Shown here piece after piece: positions 26,505 through 36,366 of a DNA stretch of 64,000 bases. The stretch is taken from contig NZ_JBHSGP010000014.1 in NCBI RefSeq assembly GCF_042654525.1, positions 806,001 through 870,000 of the forward strand, in the 5' to 3' direction. The translations under genes and the position numbers were made by a program. The number at the start of each line of letters is the position of its first letter. Position 1 is the first letter of the stretch. A model generated the notes under the pieces. The model ran no database searches and was not told where the DNA came from. It worked only from the letters and a program-made list of their open reading frames with translations. Origin of the DNA: Geojedonia litorea (GTDB lineage: Bacteria; Bacteroidota; Bacteroidia; Flavobacteriales; Flavobacteriaceae).

Positions 26505-29500
26505 TTAAAATCCTAATTTAACTCCAAAAGAATAACTCTCACTCAAAGGTGTTCCTAGTCCTGTAAATCCGTAAACATTACTTCCAGCACTATATTGGTT
26601 CCCTTCTGGGTCATACCCATCATAAGGTGTCCATATCAATATATTATGAGCGCTTAGAGAAACACTTAAATTGTCCAAATGCAAATTTTTAAGAATATCA
26701 CCTGTAACATTATAGGAAAGTCCAATATTGCGTAGTTTCACCCAAGAAGCATCTTGTACAAGAATTTCAGAAGCTCTGTTATATCGCGTTGAACTTCTGT
26801 AATAATTTTGATCTATAAGGCCTTCTTGCGTATTGGTGACAAAACCACCATTCCCATCATCCATTACTCCGTCAAAAACAATAGTTTCATCTCTAAATTC
26901 GGTTACTTTTAAAATCCCGTTTCTTAATGAATTTCGGCGTCCTGCATCATAGAGATCGCCACCTTTTTTCCACTCGAGTAGAAAATTAAAGTGAATGTTT
27001 TTATATTTAAACATATTATTCATGGAGGAAATAAAGTCTGGAAAAGCATTTCCAACTTTTACACGTTCATCGAGATTTACTCTTGGTAAACCATCAGATC
27101 CAATATATAGTTGTCCATTCTCATAGCGCCACGTATAGCCGTATAAGTCACCCATGTTATCTCCATCTCTAATTTCTGAAGTGACTCCAGCAAAACCAGA
27201 ATCGGCAAAAATTAATGCATCAATATCTTCAGGTAATGACAGCACTTTTCCTTCATTTGTAGACCAGTTGAAGATGGTCTCCCATTTGAAATCTTCAGTA
27301 TTTAAAATATCGACTGAAACCATTAGTTCATGACCAAAGGTTTCAAAATCTCCAGCATTTCTTACAATACCTGCTAATCCGGTTGAATAAGCTGTACCTA
27401 CTGTAAAAATTTGGTTCTTAATTCGTGTTTTGTAATAGGCATAATCAATTCGCAATTTATTTTTGAAAAAACGAAGATCGGCTCCTAATTCAAACGATTT
27501 GTTTTTTTCTGGGACAATTAAAGGATCACCTAAAGTAATATCGGCTCTATAGCCTCCAGCACCTCCAAAAGGAAAATTACTATCTGACACAAAATAATGA
27601 CCAACTTGACCAAACAGAGGGCCTTTACCTACTTCAGCCCAAGAGGCTCTTAACTTTCCAAAATTAAAAAACTCACTGTCTTTATCGATCAAATCATGAA
27701 AATCATATGCTAAACTCACAGAAGGGTAAAAGAATGACCTATTTGCTTTTGGTAAGGTAGAAGACCAGTCGTTTCTACCTGTTATGGTCATAAATAATTT
27801 GTTTTTATAGTCTAACTTTAATTCACCAAAGACCCCAACGTTACGTAATTGAGTGATGTTTTTATCGGCATAAATATTTATAGTATTCGCAATATCATTA
27901 ATGCCAGGCACATTTAAAGTTTCACCTCGAATGAGAGAGTAATCTCGTTTAGAGTCTGAAATTTGATTACCCAGAGTTAATGAGGTTCCAAAATCTTCAG
28001 ACCAATCTTTTTCAAAAGTTACTAGTAAGTTTGATTCAAGACCCAAAAAGTTAACATTTTGGTTTACAATAAATCCACCTACAGCTGCCGCAGTATCCAA
28101 GTCTGGGGCTACAAATCTATTTCTAAGATCAGAATAATTGTCAACTTGTGCTGCATAGGTTACGTTTACCCAATCTTTAGGTGCCCAATTTAAAGTTACA
28201 TTCCCAACCCATCGATTTACATCGTCAGTTAATGGACTTGTTTCTAGCAAGTACCGAGGGTTATCAATAATTCCAAATGAATAATTACGCTGTGTGCCAT
28301 CTGGATTTAAATAATCATTTATTGGAAAGGTTCCTGAGAAATAGGATAAAGAACTAAACACCGATTTGTCTCCTCCATTTCCTCGTTTTCCACCGGCATT
28401 AGTATAACTAATAGAAGAATTGATATTAAAATTATCAGTTACCTTATATCCAGCTTTAAACCTTAAGGTTGTTTTATCGTAATCAGTATTTGGTAAAACA
28501 CCCTTTTCACTGTCATTACCAATAGAGAAGTAATAATCCATTTTATCACTTGCACCGCTAAGATTAAAATCTACTTGTGTATTTACACCTGTTCTAAACA
28601 AATCGTATGGATCATAAAATCTGTCATTTGAAAGGTCTACTACAGTGCCATTGCCTAATGTATAGCTGTCTAAACTATATTCAGGACCCCATGAATAAAA
28701 TGATGTACCTCCAAGTCTTGTAAATCCAGTGTCTGTTTCTGGAGTATATAAAGTACGAGGAGCACCATTAAAACCTTCACGATATTTTTTCTGTAGTTCA
28801 GGAGTGGTATTAATATTTCGAGAAGTAATAGAGGTTGTGATATTAATTTTAGGTTTTCCTACTTTCCCTTTTTTTGTAGTAATAATAATAGCACCATTAG
28901 AAGCTCTAACCCCATACAATGCTGTTGCAGCCGCTCCTTTTAATACGTTAAAACTTTCAATATCTTCTGGATTGATATCCGAAGCTCTGTTAGTAAAAGA
29001 AAACTGCTCAGCACTACTTGGAGAATTAGATCCCGCACTAGGTAATACACTCCCTGAAAAGGTGTCGTTATCTAATGCTAAACCATCTATAATAATTAGC
29101 GGTTGATTGCTCCTGTTAGGGTTCACCGATGTTATACCCCTAATTAAGATGTCAATTCCTCCTCCAGATGAACCAGAAGTTTGACTAATTTGGACTCCAG
29201 CTACTCGACCTTGAATAGCAGCAAGCGGATTAGTTTGACCTGTGAGGTCCACATCATCAGTTTTGACTTGAGTCACAGAATACCCTAATTCGCGGGTCTC
29301 TCGCTTAATGCCAAAAGCTGTAATTACAACCTCATTTAAAGAATTTGAGTCTTCTTCTAATGTAAGGTTTAAGACAGCTCCAGAAATGGTTCTTTCGGTA
29401 GTTTTAAATCCTACATACGAAAAAATTAGAACGTCTCCGATTGAAGCGTTGATGGTATAATCACCATCAAAATTGGTAGTTGTACCGTTGGTTGTGCCCT

Positions 29501-29639
29501 TTACTAGAATGTTTACCCCAAGCATTGGAACATTAGAAGCATCAGTAACCTTACCACTTACTGTGGTGTTCTGTGCAAATAATATGAAACAAGCTGAAGT
29601 AAAAAAAACAAGCAAAGAAAGCGTAGTTTTTTTTTGCAT
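26505..29639 (-). CDS. SusC/RagA-family TonB-linked outer-membrane receptor
   Basis: 1044 aa. Signal peptide, then a carboxypeptidase-like beta-sandwich domain (SGKVTDASNVPMLGVNILVK), the plug domain with the SusC box (LIIIDGLALD, GAAATALYGVRASNGAIIIT) and a ~22-strand barrel ending in YSFGVKLGF with a terminal Phe. It imports a nutrient through the outer membrane in a TonB-dependent way with the downstream SusD-like lipoprotein. Confidence 0.96.
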   Translation of the reverse strand: MQKKTTLSLLVFFTSACFILFAQNTTVSGKVTDASNVPMLGVNILVKGTTNGTTTNFDGDYTINASIGDVLIFSYVGFKTTERTISGAVLNLTLEEDSNSLNEVVITAFGIKRETRELGYSVTQVKTDDVDLTGQTNPLAAIQGRVAGVQISQTSGSSGGGIDILIRGITSVNPNRSNQPLIIIDGLALDNDTFSGSVLPSAGSNSPSSAEQFSFTNRASDINPEDIESFNVLKGAAATALYGVRASNGAIIITTKKGKVGKPKINITTSITSRNINTTPELQKKYREGFNGAPRTLYTPETDTGFTRLGGTSFYSWGPEYSLDSYTLGNGTVVDLSNDRFYDPYDLFRTGVNTQVDFNLSGASDKMDYYFSIGNDSEKGVLPNTDYDKTTLRFKAGYKVTDNFNINSSISYTNAGGKRGNGGDKSVFSSLSYFSGTFPINDYLNPDGTQRNYSFGIIDNPRYLLETSPLTDDVNRWVGNVTLNWAPKDWVNVTYAAQVDNYSDLRNRFVAPDLDTAAAVGGFIVNQNVNFLGLESNLLVTFEKDWSEDFGTSLTLGNQISDSKRDYSLIRGETLNVPGINDIANTINIYADKNITQLRNVGVFGELKLDYKNKLFMTITGRNDWSSTLPKANRSFFYPSVSLAYDFHDLIDKDSEFFNFGKLRASWAEVGKGPLFGQVGHYFVSDSNFPFGGAGGYRADITLGDPLIVPEKNKSFELGADLRFFKNKLRIDYAYYKTRIKNQIFTVGTAYSTGLAGIVRNAGDFETFGHELMVSVDILNTEDFKWETIFNWSTNEGKVLSLPEDIDALIFADSGFAGVTSEIRDGDNMGDLYGYTWRYENGQLYIGSDGLPRVNLDERVKVGNAFPDFISSMNNMFKYKNIHFNFLLEWKKGGDLYDAGRRNSLRNGILKVTEFRDETIVFDGVMDDGNGGFVTNTQEGLIDQNYYRSSTRYNRASEILVQDASWVKLRNIGLSYNVTGDILKNLHLDNLSVSLSAHNILIWTPYDGYDPEGNQYSAGSNVYGFTGLGTPLSESYSFGVKLGF

Positions 29640-29872
29640 AATTAAAAAGTTTTGGTTGATAGACTAGTAAATGTAGGAAAAATATTTAAAAATGATACTA
29701 AACACTTCTTGTTAAGTGCCTTGAAATTGAGAATTAATTCTCTTTTTTGTGAGATTGTGACTAATAATGGAATCGTAATTTACTTTTACAAAGGCAATTT
29801 ATAGGACAATAATTGTTAAATTGTTGCATTACACGAATTAATGAATATAATAGAAAATATTAAGGGTATTAT

Positions 29873-31153
29873 ATGAAAGGATACATCAAAGCATTTCGTC
29901 TAGGTCTTTTTTCTATAACTATTTTTGTGTTGTTTAGTTGTAAATCAGCCCAAATCTCAAAATCACTTTCAAAATCATTGAAGGCTAATTTTTATGACCA
30001 TCAGTTTACGGGTTTTATGGTATATAATCCACGTACTAAAGACACTGTATTTAATTATAATGGCGATCGTTATTTTACACCTGCAAGTAACACAAAGATT
30101 TTTACTTTGTTTACGGCATTACAGTTTTTACCAGAATACATACCTGCTTTTACTTACGCGGTGGCTGAAGATACAATTGTAATGAGAGGAACGGGGGATC
30201 CAACCTTTTTACATCCTTACTTTAATGATAGTACGGCCTTAAAATTCATCAACAATTATAAAGAGGCACAATTGCTCATTAATAATTTTAAAAATGAGAA
30301 ATTTGGCCCGGGTTGGGCATGGGAAGATTATGACAGGTATTTTAGCCCAGAACGAAGCAGTTTTCCAATGTATGGTAATGTTGTAACAATTGCTCATGAT
30401 AATAATTTAGTAGTCATACCAGACGTATTGCGATCTCGAACGTATCTAACACAATCCAACACACAAAGGGATTACAATACCAACGTGTTTTATTATAAAA
30501 GTGGGACTAAAAACAAAATAGAGATTCCTATGGTTATGGATTCTATGTTAATAGATGAATTGTGGAAGGATCTAATACCTAACAAAATAAAACTAATACA
30601 TAAGACATCCAGAATACTAGACCAAATTGCTTACAGTGTCCCATCAGATAGTTTGTATAAACGAATGATGCACTTAAGTGACAATTTTTTAGCTGAACAA
30701 ATGTTGGTTTTATCATCTTCAATGATTTCAGATACTTTAGATGTAGATAGAGTACGTGACTCCATTATTAATCACCATTTAAAAGATTTAAAACATAAAC
30801 CACGTTGGGTGGATGGATCTGGCTTAAGTCGTTATAACTTATTTACACCGGCTTCATTTGTACAGGTGCTTTCAAAATTATATACTGAAATACCGACGGA
30901 GCGATTATTCAATTTTTTCCCTTCTGGAGGGGTTTCGGGGACCTTAAAAAACTGGTATACCGGAGAAGCTAGACCTTATATTTATGCTAAATCTGGTACC
31001 GTGGGAAATAATTATTCATTAAGTGGTTATTTGCTAACTAATTCAGGAGAACTGCTAATTTTCAGCTTTATGAACAATCACTATACAAAGCCTACTTCGG
31101 AAGTTAAAGCAAGAATGCAATCCATTTTTGAATGGCTACGAGACCATTATTAA
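29873..31153 (+). CDS. dacB: D-alanyl-D-alanine carboxypeptidase/endopeptidase (PBP4, DacB family)
   Basis: 426 aa with a lipoprotein-type signal (FVLFSCKSAQ). The S13 penicillin-binding triad is complete: SxxK in PASNTKIFTLFTAL, SxN in LSDNFLAEQ, and KSG in YAKSGTVGN. It cleaves D-Ala-D-Ala bonds and cross-bridges in the periplasm. It is followed by convergent M14 peptidase and amidase genes, a murein-turnover neighbourhood. Confidence 0.93.
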   Translation: MKGYIKAFRLGLFSITIFVLFSCKSAQISKSLSKSLKANFYDHQFTGFMVYNPRTKDTVFNYNGDRYFTPASNTKIFTLFTALQFLPEYIPAFTYAVAEDTIVMRGTGDPTFLHPYFNDSTALKFINNYKEAQLLINNFKNEKFGPGWAWEDYDRYFSPERSSFPMYGNVVTIAHDNNLVVIPDVLRSRTYLTQSNTQRDYNTNVFYYKSGTKNKIEIPMVMDSMLIDELWKDLIPNKIKLIHKTSRILDQIAYSVPSDSLYKRMMHLSDNFLAEQMLVLSSSMISDTLDVDRVRDSIINHHLKDLKHKPRWVDGSGLSRYNLFTPASFVQVLSKLYTEIPTERLFNFFPSGGVSGTLKNWYTGEARPYIYAKSGTVGNNYSLSGYLLTNSGELLIFSFMNNHYTKPTSEVKARMQSIFEWLRDHY

Positions 31154-31158
31154 TCTAC

Positions 31159-32622
31159 TTATTTTAATATTAGCGCATTTTTGAACTGACTTTTTTTCGT
31201 AGCCAAATCAATAAGAAACCCATTGATAACAGCATAAACATTTACGCCCTCTTTTTGGATTAGAAATGATGGATTCACACCTAATTGTATATTCAGTTGA
31301 GGTGTTTTATATGTTGCGCTTATAATATTTATAGGAATAGTAACTGCTCTTTTATCTTTCGGGAGTTGTTTAACCCTTACATAGGTATAACCTGATTTTA
31401 GAAGCTGGTAGATATCCATTTGTTTTAAAGCATCTAATGATTCAATAAGATTAGAATAGGTTTTGCCTTCAACAATGTGATAGTCTGTAGCATCTAAAGT
31501 TTCATAACCATAATAGGTTGATAAATCACCTAGATCCACAATTCGGCCGACATTATAAAAGTTACGGTGGTTTTGGTCATCAATTTCTTCGAAGTTTATT
31601 CCTAAATCTAAAATGTAAGGATTATCTAACAGTGTATGCGTGATCGCATGTATTTTGAAATCAAATAATTTTCGATCGTTTTGAGGAATTTTTTCATAGT
31701 CTTCAATTGAGATTGCCTTAAATGAGCCATCAGCAATAGTAAAGCAAGCTGATAATATAGAGACATAATTTAACTTTCTAATTTCTTGTTTTTCAACATC
31801 ATTTTTATAGCCTCCAGATTCAATTAAAATAGTACTCGTGCCCCACTTTTGAATGTTATCACCAAATGCTCTAGGTTCAAAATCATCATTATAACGCCCT
31901 ACTTGTCCAGGGGCATATTTTTGAATAATACTATTCATAAAAACAATCACCTTCATGGCATTACCTCTCACTACATTGATGTCTTTTTCATAATTATAAG
32001 CTGGGGCTAAATAGGAAATGGTTGCAGGTTTTTCGGTGCGTTCTGCATTGTAGTAGGTGCTTTGATCGTGTAAATTGAATCCAAAATCGGCTTGAAGACT
32101 ATCTCTAATACGCTTTAAAATTTTACCTTCAGGAGACTGTAATCGTAACGCGTCTCGGTTAATGTCGATGCCTAGCGCGTTTCGTCTGGTAAATAGTTCT
32201 GCACCATCAGGATTGAGCATGGGCATAAAATGAAGGGTAACTTCGCTCAATAATTTATTTTTTTCTTGAGTAAATTGATTGCTATCTAAAAAATTGAAAA
32301 TATCAAAAATACTTTGAGTTGCTGTAGGTTCATCACCGTGCATTTGCGACCATAGCAATACATTGGTTTTGCCAGATCCTATGCTAATTAAACTAATACT
32401 TTTACCTTTGATAGAATTACCTACCGTCTTAACGGTGTATTTTGAATCCTTTTTAAGCTGGTCTATTAAAGGTTGGATGTCGTTATGTTTAATACGACGT
32501 TCATTTAAGCTCGTCTCTTTAAACATTGCATAGGTTTCATATAAATTAGAGGTTATATCGTTTACTTGCGCAGATACGGGTAAAAGTAGAAACGCAAAGA
32601 CGACCGTATAATAAAATTTCAT
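31159..32622 (-). CDS. M14-family zinc carboxypeptidase
   Basis: 487 aa from the ATG at 32622, chosen because it directly precedes a good signal peptide (MKFYYTVVFAFLLLPVSAQ) and starts 1 nt after the amidase stop; the ATG at 32640 overlaps the amidase gene. Zinc ligands are in MHGDEPTATQS (HxxE) and the later NLHDQST His. LNPDGAELFTRRNALGIDIN gives the substrate-binding Arg/Asn. It probably trims peptides, perhaps murein stem peptides, in the periplasm. The C-terminal ~120 residues have no obvious domain. Confidence 0.88.
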   Translation of the reverse strand: MKFYYTVVFAFLLLPVSAQVNDITSNLYETYAMFKETSLNERRIKHNDIQPLIDQLKKDSKYTVKTVGNSIKGKSISLISIGSGKTNVLLWSQMHGDEPTATQSIFDIFNFLDSNQFTQEKNKLLSEVTLHFMPMLNPDGAELFTRRNALGIDINRDALRLQSPEGKILKRIRDSLQADFGFNLHDQSTYYNAERTEKPATISYLAPAYNYEKDINVVRGNAMKVIVFMNSIIQKYAPGQVGRYNDDFEPRAFGDNIQKWGTSTILIESGGYKNDVEKQEIRKLNYVSILSACFTIADGSFKAISIEDYEKIPQNDRKLFDFKIHAITHTLLDNPYILDLGINFEEIDDQNHRNFYNVGRIVDLGDLSTYYGYETLDATDYHIVEGKTYSNLIESLDALKQMDIYQLLKSGYTYVRVKQLPKDKRAVTIPINIISATYKTPQLNIQLGVNPSFLIQKEGVNVYAVINGFLIDLATKKSQFKNALILK

Positions 32623-32623
32623 G

Positions 32624-33289
32624 TTAATTATTAGTTTCATTTGGTGCAGATTTTAATTTTAAATGGCGCGTACCTTGTTTAACAGCATTGAGAAAATTTT
32701 CTCCTGGATCATCTTTTAGAGTTCTATAAGCTATATCTTTTTCAAGCCATAAAGGATGATTTTCAAAATAGGTGTATTCGTAATGACCAATAAGGAATTC
32801 TATAGGATATTTACTTGCTAAATATTTTACTAATTTAATGTTTGCCTTAATTTGATCTGTAGTTAAAGGGGTATTTTCTGTTCCACCAACATTTTCTATG
32901 CCTATGGCCGTATGGTTTAAGCCAATGACATGGCGCGCCATTGTTGTTTCAGGCATTAAACGATAAATGGTACCATCAGTATCTACAAGAAAATGCGTAG
33001 AAACATTAAGACCACTAACAGTTTTTATTTCAGGTCGCCAATTGGGTAATGTGGAATTATAAAAGGCTTCATAAGATTTTTCGAATGTGGGGATAAACGT
33101 CCAGTGCAAAACAATCATGGTTGGTGTAATAGTAGGAGATGTTTGCTCTAATCCATATCGGCTTGAAAGATATTCTAGGGTTAATTGTGTGCGTGCTTGA
33201 TCAAAAATAATAGGTTTTTCAACAATTTTTATTGAGCTACCACAGGACCAAAATAAAACGGCATAACAACCAATTATGAGATATTTCAT
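32624..33289 (-). CDS. N-acetylmuramoyl-L-alanine amidase (Amidase_2/PGRP)
   Basis: 221 aa lipoprotein-type N-terminus (LIIGCYAVLFWSCGSS). Amidase_2 zinc ligands appear in MIVLHWTFIPTFE (first His), TMARHVIGLNHTAIGIENVG, and the later LIGHYEYTYF. It cuts the bond between muramic acid and L-alanine. It lies directly upstream of the M14 carboxypeptidase, so the two may act in series on peptidoglycan fragments. Confidence 0.9.
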   Translation of the reverse strand: MKYLIIGCYAVLFWSCGSSIKIVEKPIIFDQARTQLTLEYLSSRYGLEQTSPTITPTMIVLHWTFIPTFEKSYEAFYNSTLPNWRPEIKTVSGLNVSTHFLVDTDGTIYRLMPETTMARHVIGLNHTAIGIENVGGTENTPLTTDQIKANIKLVKYLASKYPIEFLIGHYEYTYFENHPLWLEKDIAYRTLKDDPGENFLNAVKQGTRHLKLKSAPNETNN

Positions 33290-33351
33290 GCTTAATGAAT
33301 AGGTTTTACCAAAATTAACTAAATTAATTTTAGAAACTTACCTTCATTTAA

Positions 33352-34512
33352 TTAGCCTCTAAACAAAAAGAAATCTGCTTTCATATCTTCAATTTGAGCA
33401 TCCTCATTAGTGATAATATAATCAATGGCTTGCGATGTAAATACATCGCCTTTTTCGGTTAGTGAAACAATTTTATTATTGATTTCTATCATATTATTTT
33501 TTAAGGCCAGATCTAAAACGGTTTTAGATCGTAAGTTTTGCCAGTTAATATGTTCATTGAGGTGATTAACATGGCGCTCTTCTAATTCAACATGATTCTT
33601 TAAATGCAACAAAAAGGATAGTAATGAGACTTCTATACGCTGTTGTTTTTCCCTATAAATTACGGCAATTAGGCCTTTGTTAGGGGCGAATAAATACACT
33701 ACTAAAAACAGTAAGCCCAGCATTGAGGTCATAGATCCAGCAATGGATGCATCTAACCAATGGGCCACCCAATAACCCGAAATGGCACTAAAAATCCCAA
33801 AAAGAATAGCTAATAGGAGCATTTTTTTTAAGTCTGTTGTTAGTAAATATGCAGCTGCCGCAGGAGCAATCATTAAAGCTACAACTAAAATGGCACCCAC
33901 AGCATCAAAAGCGCCAACAGTTGTGACCGATGAAACTGTCATTAAACCATAATGAATTACAACTGGAGAAAATCCTAATGAAGCTGCTAGGCCGCTGTCG
34001 AAAGTGCTTAATTTTAGTTCTTTGAAAAACATAAACAAGAGCACCAAGGTGATGATTAAAATTGCACCAATAATCCAAAGTGATTTTGGTCCTACATCGG
34101 CTCCAAAAAGAAACATTCTGTCAAATGGAGCGAATGCCAATTCTCCCAGCAATACGGCGTCTACATCTAAATGAACATCGTTTGCATTTTTTGCAATTAA
34201 AATCACACCAATGCTAAATAAGGCAGGAAAGACCAATCCTATAGCTGTATCTTCTTTTACAAGACCTGTTTTTTGTATTTGTTCAACTAAAATTACTGTA
34301 ATAATTCCAGTTAATGCTGCTAAAAATATTAAGAGTGGTGAATTGAGATCTTGTGTTATAAAAAACCCAATAACAATTCCCGGTAAAATAGAATGACTTA
34401 TGGCGTCACTAATCATGGCCATTTTGCGCAATACCAAAAATGTGCCGGGAATAGCGCAAGCAATTGCCACCAAACTTGCAATTAGTTGTATTTCTATTTG
34501 AGCGTTACTCAT
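33352..34512 (-). CDS. Metal ABC transporter permease with C-terminal winged-helix extension
   Basis: 386 aa. Residues ~1-285 are an ABC-3 family membrane permease (FLVLRKMAMISDAISHSILPG at the N-terminus, VGAILVVALMIAPAAAAYLL). The remaining ~100 residues are soluble and look like a DtxR-type winged helix (KTVLDLALKNNMIEINNKIVSLTEKG), unusual for a permease. It overlaps the next permease by 8 nt. Together with the three genes upstream it forms a Mn/Zn importer. Confidence 0.9.
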   Translation of the reverse strand: MSNAQIEIQLIASLVAIACAIPGTFLVLRKMAMISDAISHSILPGIVIGFFITQDLNSPLLIFLAALTGIITVILVEQIQKTGLVKEDTAIGLVFPALFSIGVILIAKNANDVHLDVDAVLLGELAFAPFDRMFLFGADVGPKSLWIIGAILIITLVLLFMFFKELKLSTFDSGLAASLGFSPVVIHYGLMTVSSVTTVGAFDAVGAILVVALMIAPAAAAYLLTTDLKKMLLLAILFGIFSAISGYWVAHWLDASIAGSMTSMLGLLFLVVYLFAPNKGLIAVIYREKQQRIEVSLLSFLLHLKNHVELEERHVNHLNEHINWQNLRSKTVLDLALKNNMIEINNKIVSLTEKGDVFTSQAIDYIITNEDAQIEDMKADFFLFRG

Positions 34513-35632
34513 TTTTCTTGGTCAATTGGTTATATAAATTGGCTGCTGTTTTAAACCCTTCTTCAGTTAAACTCCACATTGTTCCATCAATGGTGACATA
34601 ATTTTTATCCACTAATTTTTGAAGTGTTCCTCTTGTGAAACCTTGAAAATTATTTAAGATTTTAATGGTATGTGGATGAGAGATATTGTCATGTGTTTCG
34701 GCTATTCTGTACATAAATGAAAGTGTTTTATGTAATTGTAAATCACGTCTATTTTTAATCACACGAATTTGTCTGAACAAAAGTCCGCGGCTTGGTGAAA
34801 ATATAAATGACACGATTACAAATACGCCTGCGACCAAAACAATAACTGGTCCGGTAGATAAATTATTTTGACTCGCACTAATGGCTGTTCCAAAAACACC
34901 AGAAAAGGCACCAAATAATGCAGCTAAAAACACCATAACACTTAATTTGTTTGTCCATTGCCGAGCTGCTGCTGCTGGTGCTAATAACATAGCACTCATC
35001 AATACAACACCAACGGTTTGTAATCCCAAAACAATTGCTAATACAATAAAGCTGGTAATTAATATATCTATGAACTTGGTGTTAAAACCTAATGTTTTAG
35101 TGTAGTCTGCGTCAAATAGAAGGAGTTTAAATTCTTTCCAAAACAAAAGCATGATAACCAAACAAATACTGGTGACTATGGTCATAAGCCATACATCACT
35201 TTCAACCAATGTAGCTGCCTGACCAAATAGGTATTTATCTAACCCAGCCTGATTGGCATTGGGTTGTTTTTGAATAAATGTTAAAAGAAGCATTCCAAAA
35301 CCGAAAAAAATAGACAAAATTAACCCTAAGGCAGTGTCAGATTTTAAGTGTGTTTTGGTAATTATTCCTCTAATCCAGAACGTTCCTATCAAACCACTAA
35401 TTAAGGCGCCAAGTAATAAAATATTGCTTTCTTTTGCCCCAGTAATTAAAAATGCAATGGCTATACCTGGTAAGGCTGCATGAGAAATAGCATCACCTAG
35501 CAGACTTTGCTTTCTTAAAACTGCAAAGCTACCTAACATACCGGTTACCGCACCTAATATCGCAGTTCCAAGCGTGATTGTACGTAAGGTGTAATCTGAA
35601 AAAACTAAAGAAAAATACTCTTGTAAATCCAT
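34505..35632 (-). CDS. Metal ABC transporter permease with C-terminal winged-helix extension
   Basis: 375 aa, second ABC-3 permease of the importer. GMLGSFAVLRKQSLLGDAIS and VGVVLMSAMLLAPAAAARQW are the family motifs. The ~95-residue tail after the last TM (QGFTRGTLQKLVDKNYVTID, MWSLTEEGFKTAANLY) again resembles a winged-helix domain, so both permeases carry the same kind of tail. The stop of the ATPase gene overlaps its start. Confidence 0.9.
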   Translation of the reverse strand: MDLQEYFSLVFSDYTLRTITLGTAILGAVTGMLGSFAVLRKQSLLGDAISHAALPGIAIAFLITGAKESNILLLGALISGLIGTFWIRGIITKTHLKSDTALGLILSIFFGFGMLLLTFIQKQPNANQAGLDKYLFGQAATLVESDVWLMTIVTSICLVIMLLFWKEFKLLLFDADYTKTLGFNTKFIDILITSFIVLAIVLGLQTVGVVLMSAMLLAPAAAARQWTNKLSVMVFLAALFGAFSGVFGTAISASQNNLSTGPVIVLVAGVFVIVSFIFSPSRGLLFRQIRVIKNRRDLQLHKTLSFMYRIAETHDNISHPHTIKILNNFQGFTRGTLQKLVDKNYVTIDGTMWSLTEEGFKTAANLYNQLTKKNE

Positions 35633-36366
35633 TATTTCTGAACGCTCACTTTATAATTAATTCCGTAGGTTTTGGTTAAATTATCGTCATTAAAAATATC
35701 TTTAACAGGACCAGTTGCGATTTTCTTCACATTTAGAAAAGTTACCCAATCAAAATATTCTGGAACCGTTTGAAGATCATGATGCACCACAACTACCGTT
35801 TTTTTTGCTTTGCGTAATTCTTTTAAAATATTGATTATAGCAATCTCTGTGGTGGCATCAACACCTTGAAAAGGTTCATCCATAAAATAAATAGAGGCAT
35901 CTTGCACTAATGCTCTAGCCAAAAAAATTCGCTGTTGCTGCCCGCCAGACAATTGACTAATTTGGCGGTTTTTGAAAGGTAACATGCCCACTTTTTCTAA
36001 AGCTTCGAGGGCTGCTTTTTTTTCTTTTTGGCCTGGTCGTTTAATCCACCCTAAACTTCCATAGGTTCCCATCATCACTACGTCTAAAGCTGTGGTTGGA
36101 AAATCCCAATCTACACTTCCTTTTTGTGGCACATAAGCTACTAATGAGCGCTGTTTGTCATATGATTTACCGTAGATGCTTATACTTCCGGCAATGGGGT
36201 TTAAAATCCCCAGTATTGATTTTATAAGGGTTGATTTTCCTGCGCCATTTGGACCAACAATGGCCATAAGCACACCTTCAGGGATTTCAAGATCGATATC
36301 CCAAAGTACGGGTTTGTAATTATACGCTACCGTTAAATCATCAACTTTTACTGCAATTTCGCTCAT
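35632..36366 (-). CDS. Metal ABC transporter ATP-binding protein
   Basis: 244 aa ABC ATPase: Walker A GPNGAGKSTL, Q-loop in VPQKGSVDWDFP, signature LSGGQQQRIFLARAL, Walker B IYFMDEPFQGVD, and switch His in VVVHHDLQTV. QKGSVDWDFPTT is typical of the Mn/Zn-type importers (MntB, TroB). It is the second gene of a five-gene run downstream of the DtxR-type regulator. Confidence 0.94.
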   Translation of the reverse strand: MSEIAVKVDDLTVAYNYKPVLWDIDLEIPEGVLMAIVGPNGAGKSTLIKSILGILNPIAGSISIYGKSYDKQRSLVAYVPQKGSVDWDFPTTALDVVMMGTYGSLGWIKRPGQKEKKAALEALEKVGMLPFKNRQISQLSGGQQQRIFLARALVQDASIYFMDEPFQGVDATTEIAIINILKELRKAKKTVVVVHHDLQTVPEYFDWVTFLNVKKIATGPVKDIFNDDNLTKTYGINYKVSVQK

